From an uncultured Bacillota bacterium (GTDB lineage Bacteria > Bacillota_I > Bacilli_A > RF39 > UBA660), in the NCBI GenBank assembly GCA_948466105.1, contig CAOJZR010000004.1:1-15647 (forward strand): a stretch of DNA of 15,647 nt, in the 5' to 3' direction. Below the pieces are notes generated by a model. The model saw only the letters and a list, made by a program, of their open reading frames with translations. It did not search any database and was not told the DNA's origin. Below, piece after piece: positions 1-6,889 of this stretch (its first letter is position 1; each line of letters starts with the position of its first letter). A program made the translations under genes and the position numbers.

Positions 1-1
1 T

Positions 2-1042
2 AATCCAAGTAATGTAAATTATATAGTTAAAGGATCTAATAATGATGGAACACATAATTTAGAAGCAACTTATTACTGTAATATCTGTGGTGAGGATATT
101 GTTTTAACTAAAACAGAAAGTTGTTCTTATACAACTAGTTATTTGCAAACTGAAAGAGATAGTATTCATAAGAAAGTTGACGAATGCTCTATATGCCAAG
201 ATCGTAAGGAAGTTGAGGAAGTTTGTACACCTAGCGATGAACTGGAGTGTGTTAAAGAAGGCGACATAATTTATGAATATTATGGATGTGAATTGTGTCA
301 AGGAAGATGTCAACAAGTTCCACATACTGATCATAAAATGGGTCCATGGGAAGAAAGAAATAATAAAGAACATATAAGATATTGTATTTGTACTGAAGAA
401 AGAGAAGTTCAAAATCATAATATTACTTATGATAAAAGTACTAATAACTGGATACTAAACTGTCCTGATTGTGGTTATACTAAAACCGTTGCTGATCATG
501 AACATGGTGAAGATGAAATGGATTATTTAGATATTGTAATGGATAAAAAAATTTATGATAATTTAGTATCTAAAAGTCAGTTTGCAAATCCTAATCCAAG
601 CCCTTATGATGTTTGTTCTTGGTATGAAGTTTATTGCCCTGATTGTGATAATGTATATAGAATAAACTATAAACATAATTTTGTTAATGGAAAATGTACA
701 AGGACAAAGTATTGCCAGGGAATATTAGATCCAAACTATGTTCCAGCTAGCAATGATGAAATTGAAACTGAAGAAATATCTTCTATTGAAGAATTGCAAG
801 ACGATATTCATAATGAAGAAATAACTTTACCAGAGGCTGATATAATTGATAATATTAATAATGATACAACAATAGAAGAAGTGCCAAAAGATACTATAGA
901 TGAAAATTCAACAATAACTGATGAGATTGCAAAATTAGATGAATTAAAAGAAAAGTTAACATATGTTGAATCATTAGAGAAAAAATTTGTTATTGAAAAA
1001 ATAGAGAAAAAGAAAGTTATAGCTTTAGCTTATAAAAAATAG
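2..1042 (+). CDS. Cys-rich zinc-knuckle repeat protein, 5'-truncated by the window edge
   Basis: The reading frame is open from base 2 to the TAG at 1040-1042, so 346 codons of a longer gene are visible. A TTG at 143 is in frame but is probably not the start, because similar sequence continues upstream. Counting from base 2, CxxC pairs occur at residues 26-29 (CNIC), 62-65 (CSIC), 96-99 (CELC), 154-157 (CPDC) and 212-215 (CPDC). Single Cys and His residues are interspersed, for example YCIC at 128-130 and DHEHG at 165-169. The spacing recalls the repeated Y-x-C-x-x-C-G...H units in large Firmicutes surface proteins, which suggests several small zinc-binding modules. Residues 250-310 are very acidic, and the tail (311-346) is Lys/Glu-rich and probably helical. 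No membrane segment or LPxTG sorting signal is visible in this part. I do not recognise a named family; the function is unknown. An intrinsic terminator follows directly. Confidence 0.8.
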   Translation, partial: NPSNVNYIVKGSNNDGTHNLEATYYCNICGEDIVLTKTESCSYTTSYLQTERDSIHKKVDECSICQDRKEVEEVCTPSDELECVKEGDIIYEYYGCELCQGRCQQVPHTDHKMGPWEERNNKEHIRYCICTEEREVQNHNITYDKSTNNWILNCPDCGYTKTVADHEHGEDEMDYLDIVMDKKIYDNLVSKSQFANPNPSPYDVCSWYEVYCPDCDNVYRINYKHNFVNGKCTRTKYCQGILDPNYVPASNDEIETEEISSIEELQDDIHNEEITLPEADIIDNINNDTTIEEVPKDTIDENSTITDEIAKLDELKEKLTYVESLEKKFVIEKIEKKKVIALAYKK

Positions 1043-1048
1043 TATTGT

Positions 1049-1082
1049 AAAAATCGATTATTTAATTTAATCGATTTTTTAT
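1049..1082 (+). terminator. Rho-independent terminator after the Cys-rich gene
   Basis: A perfect 12-bp stem joins 1049-1060 (AAAAATCGATTA) to 1068-1079 with a 7-nt loop. The right arm ends in a T run. It starts seven bases after the stop codon at 1042. Confidence 0.85.
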
Positions 1083-1105
1083 TAATATATTAAAAAGTAA
1101 TATTA

Positions 1106-1134
1106 TTTACTTATGATATAATAAATGCTATAAT
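1106..1134 (+). promoter_or_regulatory. Promoter of tagO
   Basis: TTTACT (1106-1111), 17-nt spacer, TATAAT (1129-1134), with the extended element TG-C just upstream (1126-1128). A second overlapping extended -10, TGATATAAT, lies at 1114-1122. The expected transcript start near 1141 gives a leader of about 13 nt, containing the ribosome site AGGTGG (1144-1149). Confidence 0.65.
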
Positions 1135-1153
1135 CTACTAAGTAGGTGGTAAA

Positions 1154-2224
1154 ATGTCAGGAGAGGTTTTTGAAAAAATATTAGTTATTGTGTTTACAAC
1201 ATTTATGTTTGTTTTGATAGCCACACCATTTGTAAAAAAAATAGCTTTACATATAGGTGCTGTAGATATGCCTAATGAAAGAAAAATTCATAAAAAGCCA
1301 ATGCCAAGATTAGGCGGAATTGCAATATTTTTAGGTTTTTTACTAGGATATATGTTATTTGGACAACCTAGTTCAATTATGAATTCTATTTTAATTGGTA
1401 GTTTTATAATTGTTTTAACAGGAGTAGTTGATGATATAAAGCCTTTAAAAGCAATAATGAAATTAGCTGGACAAATAATATCAGCTTTAGTAGTAGTATT
1501 TTATGGTGAGATTCTATTGAAAGATTTAAGTGCATTTGGCTTGTATATTGATTTTGGAATATTTGCTTATCCAATTACTATTTTCTTTATTGTAGGATGT
1601 ATTAACTGTATTAATTTGATTGATGGCTTAGATGGTTTATCTTCTGGAATAAGTGCAATTTATTTTTTGACAATTGGTATTATTGCAACTATGCAGGGAA
1701 AAACAGGTTTGGATTTTGTTTTAGCATTTGTTATGTTTGGCTCAACATTAGGGTTTCTTATCCATAATTTTTATCCCGCACGAATTTTTGCTGGTGATTC
1801 TGGTTCAATGTTTATGGGTTTCATTATCTCTATTATTGCTTTACTTGGCTTTAAAAATGTAACAATGACATCATTATTAATTCCTATTTTTGTATTAGCT
1901 ATTCCTATTTTAGATACCATTTTTGCTATTATAAGAAGATTTTTAAAAGGAGAAAGAATTTTTAAACCAGATCGCTTTCATATACATCATCAGCTTTTAA
2001 ATTTAACTTTTAATCAAAGAACAACTGTAATTATAATATATGCTATTGATTTATTATTTGCATGTGCATCAATTGTGTATGTTTTAAAAGATAAAACACT
2101 TGGTTATATTGTATATGGTCTTTTACTTGCTATTGTGATTTTGTTTGTAACTAAAACTAATGTTATTATGGATCATGATTTGTTTATGAAGAAACTACGA
2201 CATAGTGCTAAAAAGGAAGATTAA
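1154..2224 (+). CDS. tagO: Undecaprenyl-phosphate N-acetylglucosaminyl 1-phosphate transferase (TagO/WecA family)
   Basis: This polytopic membrane enzyme moves GlcNAc-1-phosphate from UDP-GlcNAc to undecaprenyl phosphate, the first committed step of teichoic acid or similar wall-polymer synthesis. The 356 residues carry the family motifs in order: DMPNERKIHKKPMPRLGG (38-55), the Mg-binding VVDD (91-94), NLIDGLDGL (154-162), the catalytic FAGDSGS (212-218) and the cytoplasmic HIHH (276-279). About ten hydrophobic segments surround them, and the length is normal for the family. The ATG at 1154 has AGGTGG four bases upstream. MraY is a less likely alternative, because the H-I-H-H and NERKIHKKP signatures are those of the WecA/TagO branch. 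The gene has its own promoter and terminator and so appears to be transcribed alone. The polymer made cannot be told from this window, since no other tag genes are nearby. Confidence 0.94.
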   Translation: MSGEVFEKILVIVFTTFMFVLIATPFVKKIALHIGAVDMPNERKIHKKPMPRLGGIAIFLGFLLGYMLFGQPSSIMNSILIGSFIIVLTGVVDDIKPLKAIMKLAGQIISALVVVFYGEILLKDLSAFGLYIDFGIFAYPITIFFIVGCINCINLIDGLDGLSSGISAIYFLTIGIIATMQGKTGLDFVLAFVMFGSTLGFLIHNFYPARIFAGDSGSMFMGFIISIIALLGFKNVTMTSLLIPIFVLAIPILDTIFAIIRRFLKGERIFKPDRFHIHHQLLNLTFNQRTTVIIIYAIDLLFACASIVYVLKDKTLGYIVYGLLLAIVILFVTKTNVIMDHDLFMKKLRHSAKKED

Positions 2225-2241
2225 ATAATTTTCCTTTTTTT
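2210..2241 (+). terminator. Terminator built into the end of tagO
   Basis: AAAAAGGAA (2210-2218) pairs with TTCCTTTTT (2231-2239). The stem can extend inward through GATT/AATT (one G-U pair) to a 4-nt loop at 2223-2226. The TAA stop (2222-2224) lies at the top of the hairpin, and T residues run to 2241. Confidence 0.7.
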
Positions 2242-2242
2242 G

Positions 2243-2248
2243 TATAAT
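2243..2248 (+). promoter_or_regulatory. Possible -10 element for the YetF-like gene
   Basis: TATAAT directly follows the tagO terminator and lies 38 nt before the ATG at 2286. No convincing -35 is present at 16-18 nt, so this is tentative. The ribosome site is AGGTGA at 2276-2281. Confidence 0.4.
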
Positions 2249-2285
2249 TTAGTTTAATTTTTACACAATAGTAGTAGGTGATAAT

Positions 2286-2993
2286 ATGGAAGAATTAGTG
2301 CGTGTTGTAATAAGATGTATTTTATCATTAGTATGTTTGTTTTTAGTAACAAAAGTGCTTGGGAAAAAACAAGTATCCCAACTTAGTTTATTTGACTATG
2401 TAATTGGTATCTCAATTGGTAATTTTGCGGCTGAGATTTCTATTAATCTAGATGCTAAGATACTTAGTGGAATTATAGCAGTAATTATCTTTGGTTTATT
2501 TGCTTATATTGTATCGTGGTTAACAATGAAAAGTATTATTTTGCGCAGATATTTTACAGGAACACCTACAGTTCTAATTGATAAAGGAAATATTTTATAT
2601 GATGGTTTAAAAAAAGTAAAATTTGATGTTAATGATTTATTGCAGGAATGTCGTATAGGAGGATATTTTGATGTCAGTGAAATCGAATGTGCTGTTTTAG
2701 AAGTAAATGGTACTTTGAGTATCCTTCCTAAAAGTGAATATAAACCTTTAACAGCTAAAGATATGAATATAAAAGCTGATAAGCAAGGATTGGTTGCTAA
2801 TGTTATCATAGATGGTAAAATAATGCTTGAAAATTTAAGTTTAATTAATAAAGACATCGAGTGGTTAGACCATGAATTAAAAGTAAAAGGAAAAAAAGTA
2901 GAAGATATATTATTAGGAACAATTGATGTTAATGATAAAATAACAATTTTTGATAAAATAAATGGTAAAAGTTCTCATAATACCTTGGAATAG
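2286..2993 (+). CDS. DUF421/YetF-family membrane protein
   Basis: The 235 residues have the layout of the YetF/DUF421 family. Three hydrophobic segments come first, at roughly residues 5-22, 34-50 and 58-80. A soluble domain follows with the conserved pieces GTPTVLIDKGNILYDGLKK (92-110), DLLQECRIGGYFDVSEIE (117-134) and LEVNGTLSILPK (138-149). The GKKQVSQLSLFDYVIGISIGN stretch between the first two segments is the usual family signature. Members occur widely in Bacilli, often in several copies and some linked to spores, but their biochemical role is not established, so I assign none. The start is set by AGGTGA four bases before the ATG. The stop abuts the -35 box of the next gene, so the two genes appear to be separate transcription units. 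Confidence 0.9.
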   Translation: MEELVRVVIRCILSLVCLFLVTKVLGKKQVSQLSLFDYVIGISIGNFAAEISINLDAKILSGIIAVIIFGLFAYIVSWLTMKSIILRRYFTGTPTVLIDKGNILYDGLKKVKFDVNDLLQECRIGGYFDVSEIECAVLEVNGTLSILPKSEYKPLTAKDMNIKADKQGLVANVIIDGKIMLENLSLINKDIEWLDHELKVKGKKVEDILLGTIDVNDKITIFDKINGKSSHNTLE

Positions 2994-3022
2994 TTTACAA
3001 AAATAAAATACTATGGTATAAT
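2994..3022 (+). promoter_or_regulatory. Promoter of typA
   Basis: TTTACA (2994-2999), 17-nt spacer, TATAAT (3017-3022), with the extended -10 TGG at 3014-3016. The -35 begins on the base after the upstream stop codon. The transcript would start near 3029, so the in-frame TTG at 3030 and ATG at 3033 would be almost leaderless. This supports the ATG at 3048 as the typA start. Confidence 0.8.
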
Positions 3023-3047
3023 TTGTCAGTTGATGGGAAGTGTATTT

Positions 3048-4856
3048 ATGAATAAAAGAAATGTTGCCATAATTGCGCATGTCGATCATGGCAAAACAAC
3101 CTTAGTTGATAAATTGTTACAAATGTCAGGAACTTTTCGTGATAATGAAGAAGTACAAGAACGGGCAATGGATTCTAATGACATTGAAAGAGAAAGAGGA
3201 ATTACTATTTTGGCTAAGACAACAGCCATAAATTATAAAGACTATCGAATAAATATATTAGATACACCAGGTCATGCTGATTTTGGTGGCGAAGTAGAAC
3301 GTATTATGAATATGGTTGATGGCGTAATTTTAATTGTTGATGCTTATGAAGGAACAATGCCACAAACACGTTTTGTTTTAAAAAAAGCTTTAGAAGCAGG
3401 TGTTATTCCAATAGTTGTAGTAAATAAAATTGATAAACCTTCAGCACGTCCTAAGCAAGTAGTTGATGAAGTACTTGACTTATTTATAGAACTTGGGGCT
3501 GATGTTGAGCAACTTGATTTTCCAGTTATCTATGCTTCTGCTTTAGCAGGTACTAGTAGTTTTAGTGATGATATTACAACTCAAGAAAAAACTATGGATC
3601 CCATTTTAGATACAATCATTAATTATATACCAGAACCTAAAGTTGATATTGAAGGCGGTTTTTTATTCCAACCTGCTTTGCTTGATTATAATGACTTTGT
3701 GGGAAGAATTGGAATAGGTCTTGTTAAGCGTGGTAAAATAAAAGTTAATGATAATGTTACTTGTGTAAGACTAGATGGTTCTTTAAAACAATTTCGAATC
3801 CAAAAAATGTTTGGCTTTATTGGTTTAAAACGTGTTGAAATACAAGAAGCTAGTGCAGGGGATATTGTTGCTATTGCAGGTCTTGTTGATATATCTGTTG
3901 GTGAAACTATTTGCAGTAATGATAAAGTTGAGGCTCTTCCTATTTTACGTATTGATGAACCAACCTTACAAATGACTTTTGGAGTTAATACTAGTCCTTT
4001 TAATGGACGTGATGGAAAGTTTTTGACAGCACGTAAAATTGAGGAAAGACTAATTAAAGAAACACAACGTGATATTAGTTTAAAAGTTGAACAAAAAGAT
4101 AGTGAATCATGGACAGTATCAGGACGTGGTGAATTACATTTATCTATTTTAATTGAAAATATGCGTCGTGAAGGTTATGAATTACAAGTATCAAAACCAC
4201 AAATTATTACTAAAGAAATTGATGGTGTTCTATGTGAACCTTTTGAAGATGTACAAATCGATGTACCTGAAGAATATGTAGGTAATGTTATTGAATCGCT
4301 TGGTTTGCGTGGTGGTAATATGGAAGGAATGCATAATTATGAAAATCAAGTTCGTCTAACATATACAATTCCATCTCGTGGTCTTATTGGTTTTACAACT
4401 GAATTTATGACTTTAACTAAAGGATATGGTATGTTAAACCATACATTTAAAGAATATAATAAAATGGTTTCTAATGAAGTAGGCAAAAGAAAATTGGGAG
4501 TGCTTGTTTCAATGGAAAATGGTAAAGCAACAGCATATGCTTTAGGCCAATTAGAAGATCGTGGTGTTATGTTCGTTGAACCAACAACTGAAGTATATGA
4601 AGGAATGATTGTTGGTGAAAATAATCATGATAATGATTTAGCTGTTAATGTTGTTAAGGGTAAAAATTTAACAAATACTAGAAGTTCTAGTAAAGATCAT
4701 ACTGTTGTTTTAAAAAGACCACGACAAATGAGCTTAGAGGTTTGTTTGGATTATATAAATGACGATGAATTAGTTGATGTTACCCCACTTAATTATCGTC
4801 TTAGAAAAAAAATACTTAATACAGCTGAAAGAAAGAAATTTGATAATCGCAAATAA
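3048..4856 (+). CDS. typA: Ribosome-associated translational GTPase TypA/BipA
   Basis: TypA/BipA is an EF-G-like GTPase that binds the 70S ribosome and helps ribosome assembly and stress or cold adaptation. The 602 residues match the family length. The G domain has G1 AHVDHGKTT (10-18), the switch I region with ERERGITI (47-54), G3 DTPGHADF (72-79) and G4 NKID (126-129). The domain II barrel, the EF-G III/V-like domains and the BipA-specific C-terminal domain follow; RGLIGFTTEF is typical of the family. I chose the ATG at 3048 because GGAAGTG (3036-3042) sits five bases before it and the protein then begins MNKRNVAIIAHVDHGKT. The upstream in-frame TTG (3030) and ATG (3033) would add six or five atypical residues and lie at the predicted transcript start. 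An ABC-F gene follows 29 bp downstream. Confidence 0.97.
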   Translation: MNKRNVAIIAHVDHGKTTLVDKLLQMSGTFRDNEEVQERAMDSNDIERERGITILAKTTAINYKDYRINILDTPGHADFGGEVERIMNMVDGVILIVDAYEGTMPQTRFVLKKALEAGVIPIVVVNKIDKPSARPKQVVDEVLDLFIELGADVEQLDFPVIYASALAGTSSFSDDITTQEKTMDPILDTIINYIPEPKVDIEGGFLFQPALLDYNDFVGRIGIGLVKRGKIKVNDNVTCVRLDGSLKQFRIQKMFGFIGLKRVEIQEASAGDIVAIAGLVDISVGETICSNDKVEALPILRIDEPTLQMTFGVNTSPFNGRDGKFLTARKIEERLIKETQRDISLKVEQKDSESWTVSGRGELHLSILIENMRREGYELQVSKPQIITKEIDGVLCEPFEDVQIDVPEEYVGNVIESLGLRGGNMEGMHNYENQVRLTYTIPSRGLIGFTTEFMTLTKGYGMLNHTFKEYNKMVSNEVGKRKLGVLVSMENGKATAYALGQLEDRGVMFVEPTTEVYEGMIVGENNHDNDLAVNVVKGKNLTNTRSSSKDHTVVLKRPRQMSLEVCLDYINDDELVDVTPLNYRLRKKILNTAERKKFDNRK

Positions 4857-4868
4857 ATTTCTTTTTTT
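4832..4868 (+). terminator. Weak terminator or attenuator overlapping the typA stop
   Basis: AAAGAAATTT (4832-4841) pairs perfectly with AAATTTCTTT (4855-4864) around a 13-nt loop, followed by T to 4868. Only one G-C pair is present, so it is probably leaky. The TAA stop (4854-4856) falls across the loop and right arm. No clear promoter separates it from the ABC-F gene, so that gene probably depends on read-through. Confidence 0.5.
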
Positions 4869-4873
4869 GAATT

Positions 4874-4888
4874 GGAAGTGATAGTATA
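4874..4888 (+). promoter_or_regulatory. Ribosome site GGAAGTG followed by a putative ATA start codon
   Basis: GGAAGTG (4874-4880), five bases, then ATA (4886-4888). The upstream typA gene has the identical GGAAGTG with five bases before its ATG. From ATA the protein reads IKAEDICLAFNLETIYDKASF, with the first residue becoming Met, which is a typical first beta-strand of an ABC-F protein. The frame is closed upstream by TGA at 4868-4870, and no ATG or GTG occurs in frame. Confidence 0.65.
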
Positions 4889-6484
4889 AAAGCAGAAGAT
4901 ATATGTTTGGCTTTTAATTTGGAAACAATTTATGATAAAGCTAGTTTTAATATAAATGATTTTGATAAAGTTGGTATTGTTGGAGCTAATGGTGCAGGTA
5001 AAACTACGTTATTTAATGTTCTTCTTGGTAATATAGTATTAGATAGCGGGAAAATATATATTAAAAATAAAAGTATTGGTTATTTGCCACAGCAATTGTG
5101 TATAGCAAAAGATGAACTGGTGCTTGATTATCTTCTTAATGCTCGTCCTATTAAAAAATATGAAAAAGAGATAAGTGATATGTATATGGAGATAGCTTCT
5201 TTAACTGATATTAATAAGCAAAATAAACTTTTAAAAGAAATAGCTAAGAGAGAAAGTTTATTAGATTATTACGATCGCTACAATTATGAAAATATTTTAT
5301 TTGATTTACTTTGTAATATGCATATTGATTATGAATGCCTAGATAAGAATATTGGCACTTTATCTGGAGGGGAGAAATCACGAATAGCTTTTTTACATTT
5401 ACTTTTTTCAAAATGTGAAATTTTACTTTTAGATGAGCCAACTAATCATTTAGATAGTAAAACAAGAGATTTTATAATCAATTATTTGAAATCATATAAA
5501 GGAATGGTATTAGTAATTTCACATGATACTGCTTTTTTGGATTCCATTGTGGATAAAATAATGTATATAGATATTGCTAGCAAAAAAATAAACATGTATA
5601 ATGGCAATTATACAATGTTTCAAAAGAAGCTTGCTAAAGAAAAAGAGATTAAGGAAAGACTAATTGATAAGCAAGAAAAAGAAGAGCAAAGATTGCGTGA
5701 TTTTGTTTTACAGTACTCCAATTCTTCTGGAAAAAGAAAGAGAATTGCACAAAGTCGTGAAAAGTTGTTAGAAAAAAAACTGCTTGATAAAGTTGAAAGG
5801 GATCAAACTGTTAAAAAAGTAAATTTAAAAATGCAAGTTGCGGTTGATAATGCTAAAATACCTCTTAAGGTTAATAATTTGATGTTTGGTTATAAAGAAA
5901 ATATTATAAATAATTTATCTTTTAATATTAATCGAAGTGAACGTTTTTTAATTGTTGGAAATAATGGAGTCGGTAAATCAACTTTATTGAAATTGATTGT
6001 TGGAAAACTACATCCACAAAGTGGAAGTATTTGGAAAAGTAACAAACTCAATTTTGCTTATTATGCTCAAGAAGAAGAAAATTTAGATATGGAAAAAAGT
6101 GTTTTTGAAAATGTTGATCATGAGGGATATAGTCCTAATCAAATTAGAAATATGCTTGGCAATTTTTTATTTCATGGGGATGTTGTTTTTAAAAAGTTAA
6201 AATATTTATCACCTGGTCAAAGGGCAAGGGTAAGTTTGTGTAAATTGTTATTAGAAGAAGCCAATATGTTATTATTAGATGAACCAACAAATCATCTTGA
6301 TCCTCAAACCCAAGAAATCATTGCAAATAATTTTAAAAATTATGGTGGTTCTATTATTTTGGTTAGCCATAATAAAAACTTTGTTAAAAATATTGGTATT
6401 AATCGAATGTTATTGATGCCTAGCGGTAAGATTATGAATTATGATGATAAACTTTTTGATAATATTATTGATGCTGAAAAATGA
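4886..6484 (+). CDS. ABC-F family ATPase (duplicated ABC domains, no membrane segments)
   Basis: ABC-F proteins are soluble twin ATPases that act on the ribosome E site, either in housekeeping translation control or in antibiotic protection. From the ATA start there are 532 residues. ABC1 has Walker A GANGAGKTT (33-41), signature LSGGEKSR (159-166) and Walker B LLLDEPTNHLD (180-190). A charged helical linker (about 244-300, with RKRIAQSREK) follows. ABC2 has GNNGVGKST (358-366), an unusual signature LSPGQRAR (441-448, where LSGGE is common) and LLLDEPTNHLD (462-472). No TM segment is present. The linker is short and gives no clear sign of a resistance subtype, so I leave the subfamily open. 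A shorter start at TTG 4907 is possible but would remove the first beta-strand and has no good ribosome site. The gene probably shares a transcript with typA. It ends with TGA. Confidence 0.93.
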   Translation: MKAEDICLAFNLETIYDKASFNINDFDKVGIVGANGAGKTTLFNVLLGNIVLDSGKIYIKNKSIGYLPQQLCIAKDELVLDYLLNARPIKKYEKEISDMYMEIASLTDINKQNKLLKEIAKRESLLDYYDRYNYENILFDLLCNMHIDYECLDKNIGTLSGGEKSRIAFLHLLFSKCEILLLDEPTNHLDSKTRDFIINYLKSYKGMVLVISHDTAFLDSIVDKIMYIDIASKKINMYNGNYTMFQKKLAKEKEIKERLIDKQEKEEQRLRDFVLQYSNSSGKRKRIAQSREKLLEKKLLDKVERDQTVKKVNLKMQVAVDNAKIPLKVNNLMFGYKENIINNLSFNINRSERFLIVGNNGVGKSTLLKLIVGKLHPQSGSIWKSNKLNFAYYAQEEENLDMEKSVFENVDHEGYSPNQIRNMLGNFLFHGDVVFKKLKYLSPGQRARVSLCKLLLEEANMLLLDEPTNHLDPQTQEIIANNFKNYGGSIILVSHNKNFVKNIGINRMLLMPSGKIMNYDDKLFDNIIDAEK

Positions 6485-6513
6485 TTGATTAAATTTTTAT
6501 ATTGTGGTATATT
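6485..6513 (+). promoter_or_regulatory. Promoter of the zinc-ribbon gene
   Basis: TTGATT (6485-6490), 17-nt spacer, TATATT (6508-6513), with the extended -10 TGG at 6505-6507. It begins on the base after the ABC-F stop. The resulting leader of about 75 nt is long compared with the other genes here. Confidence 0.65.
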
Positions 6514-6534
6514 ATATATGGTTTAAAAAATTAT

Positions 6535-6588
6535 TACTTCCTTTTTAGAAGTTAAAATATTAGTTAAATCAAATAAAAAAAGGAGGTA
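6535..6588 (+). promoter_or_regulatory. Leader hairpin that can mask the ribosome site of the zinc-ribbon gene
   Basis: TACTTCCTTTTT (6535-6546) can pair with AAAAAGGAGGTA (6577-6588) over 12 bp with one G-U pair, burying the whole AGGAGGT site (6581-6587). A competing small hairpin, ACTTC (6536-6540) with GAAGT (6548-6552), would free the site. The pairing is visible directly; a regulatory role is inferred. Confidence 0.4.
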
Positions 6589-6593
6589 TTAGG

Positions 6594-6785
6594 ATGCAAG
6601 ACGAAAAAATTATTTGTAAAGATTGTGGTCAAGAGTTTATTCATTCAGTAAGAGATCAGGAATTTTATAAACAACAAGGTTTTGATAATAAGCCTGTTAG
6701 ATGTAGAGATTGTCGTAAAAAAAGAAAAGACCAAAGAAATAATACTAATGCACAGCAAAGAAACAATATAAATTCAGAAAATTAA
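6594..6785 (+). CDS. Small zinc-ribbon domain protein (PF13451-like)
   Basis: The 63 residues contain a four-Cys zinc ribbon, CKDC at 8-11 and CRDC at 37-40. Between them is the family-typical stretch with EFYKQQGF (23-30) and PVRC (34-37). A basic, Asn/Gln-rich tail (41-63) could bind nucleic acid. This matches the 'probable zinc-ribbon' family of short Firmicutes proteins, whose domain is also seen, as I recall, beside or fused to cold-shock domains. The exact function is unknown. The start is secure: AGGAGGT (6581-6587) lies six bases before the ATG. The gene has its own promoter, a 75-nt leader that can fold over the ribosome site, and a strong terminator, so it is a monocistronic unit possibly controlled at the RNA level. 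Confidence 0.85.
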   Translation: MQDEKIICKDCGQEFIHSVRDQEFYKQQGFDNKPVRCRDCRKKRKDQRNNTNAQQRNNINSEN

Positions 6786-6792
6786 AACAATT

Positions 6793-6816
6793 AGCTTCAA
6801 TTTGAAGCTTTTTTTA
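6793..6816 (+). terminator. Terminator of the zinc-ribbon gene
   Basis: AGCTTCA (6793-6799) pairs with TGAAGCT (6803-6809) around a 3-nt loop, then a T run to 6815. Confidence 0.85.
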
Positions 6817-6860
6817 GTACTTTTTTGCTACGCTAAATTGTATTTATTGAATATAATAAA

Positions 6861-6889
6861 ATAGAAAAAATACTTGACCAGCAAGTATT
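6861..6889 (-). terminator. Terminator of the cotJ operon
   Basis: On the minus strand AATACTTG (6889-6882) pairs with CAAGTATT (6876-6869) around a 5-nt loop, followed by a T run (6870-6865). The left arm contains part of the cotJC stop codon (6888-6890). Confidence 0.8.

Noticed and set aside
104..418. Minus-strand frames opposite real genes (also 2504-2857, 5244-5441, 13699-13908) and plus-strand frames opposite the DUF4097 gene (9174-9356, 9507-9824)
   Set aside because: They lie wholly or almost wholly opposite well-supported genes, lack ribosome sites and encode low-complexity hydrophobic sequence.
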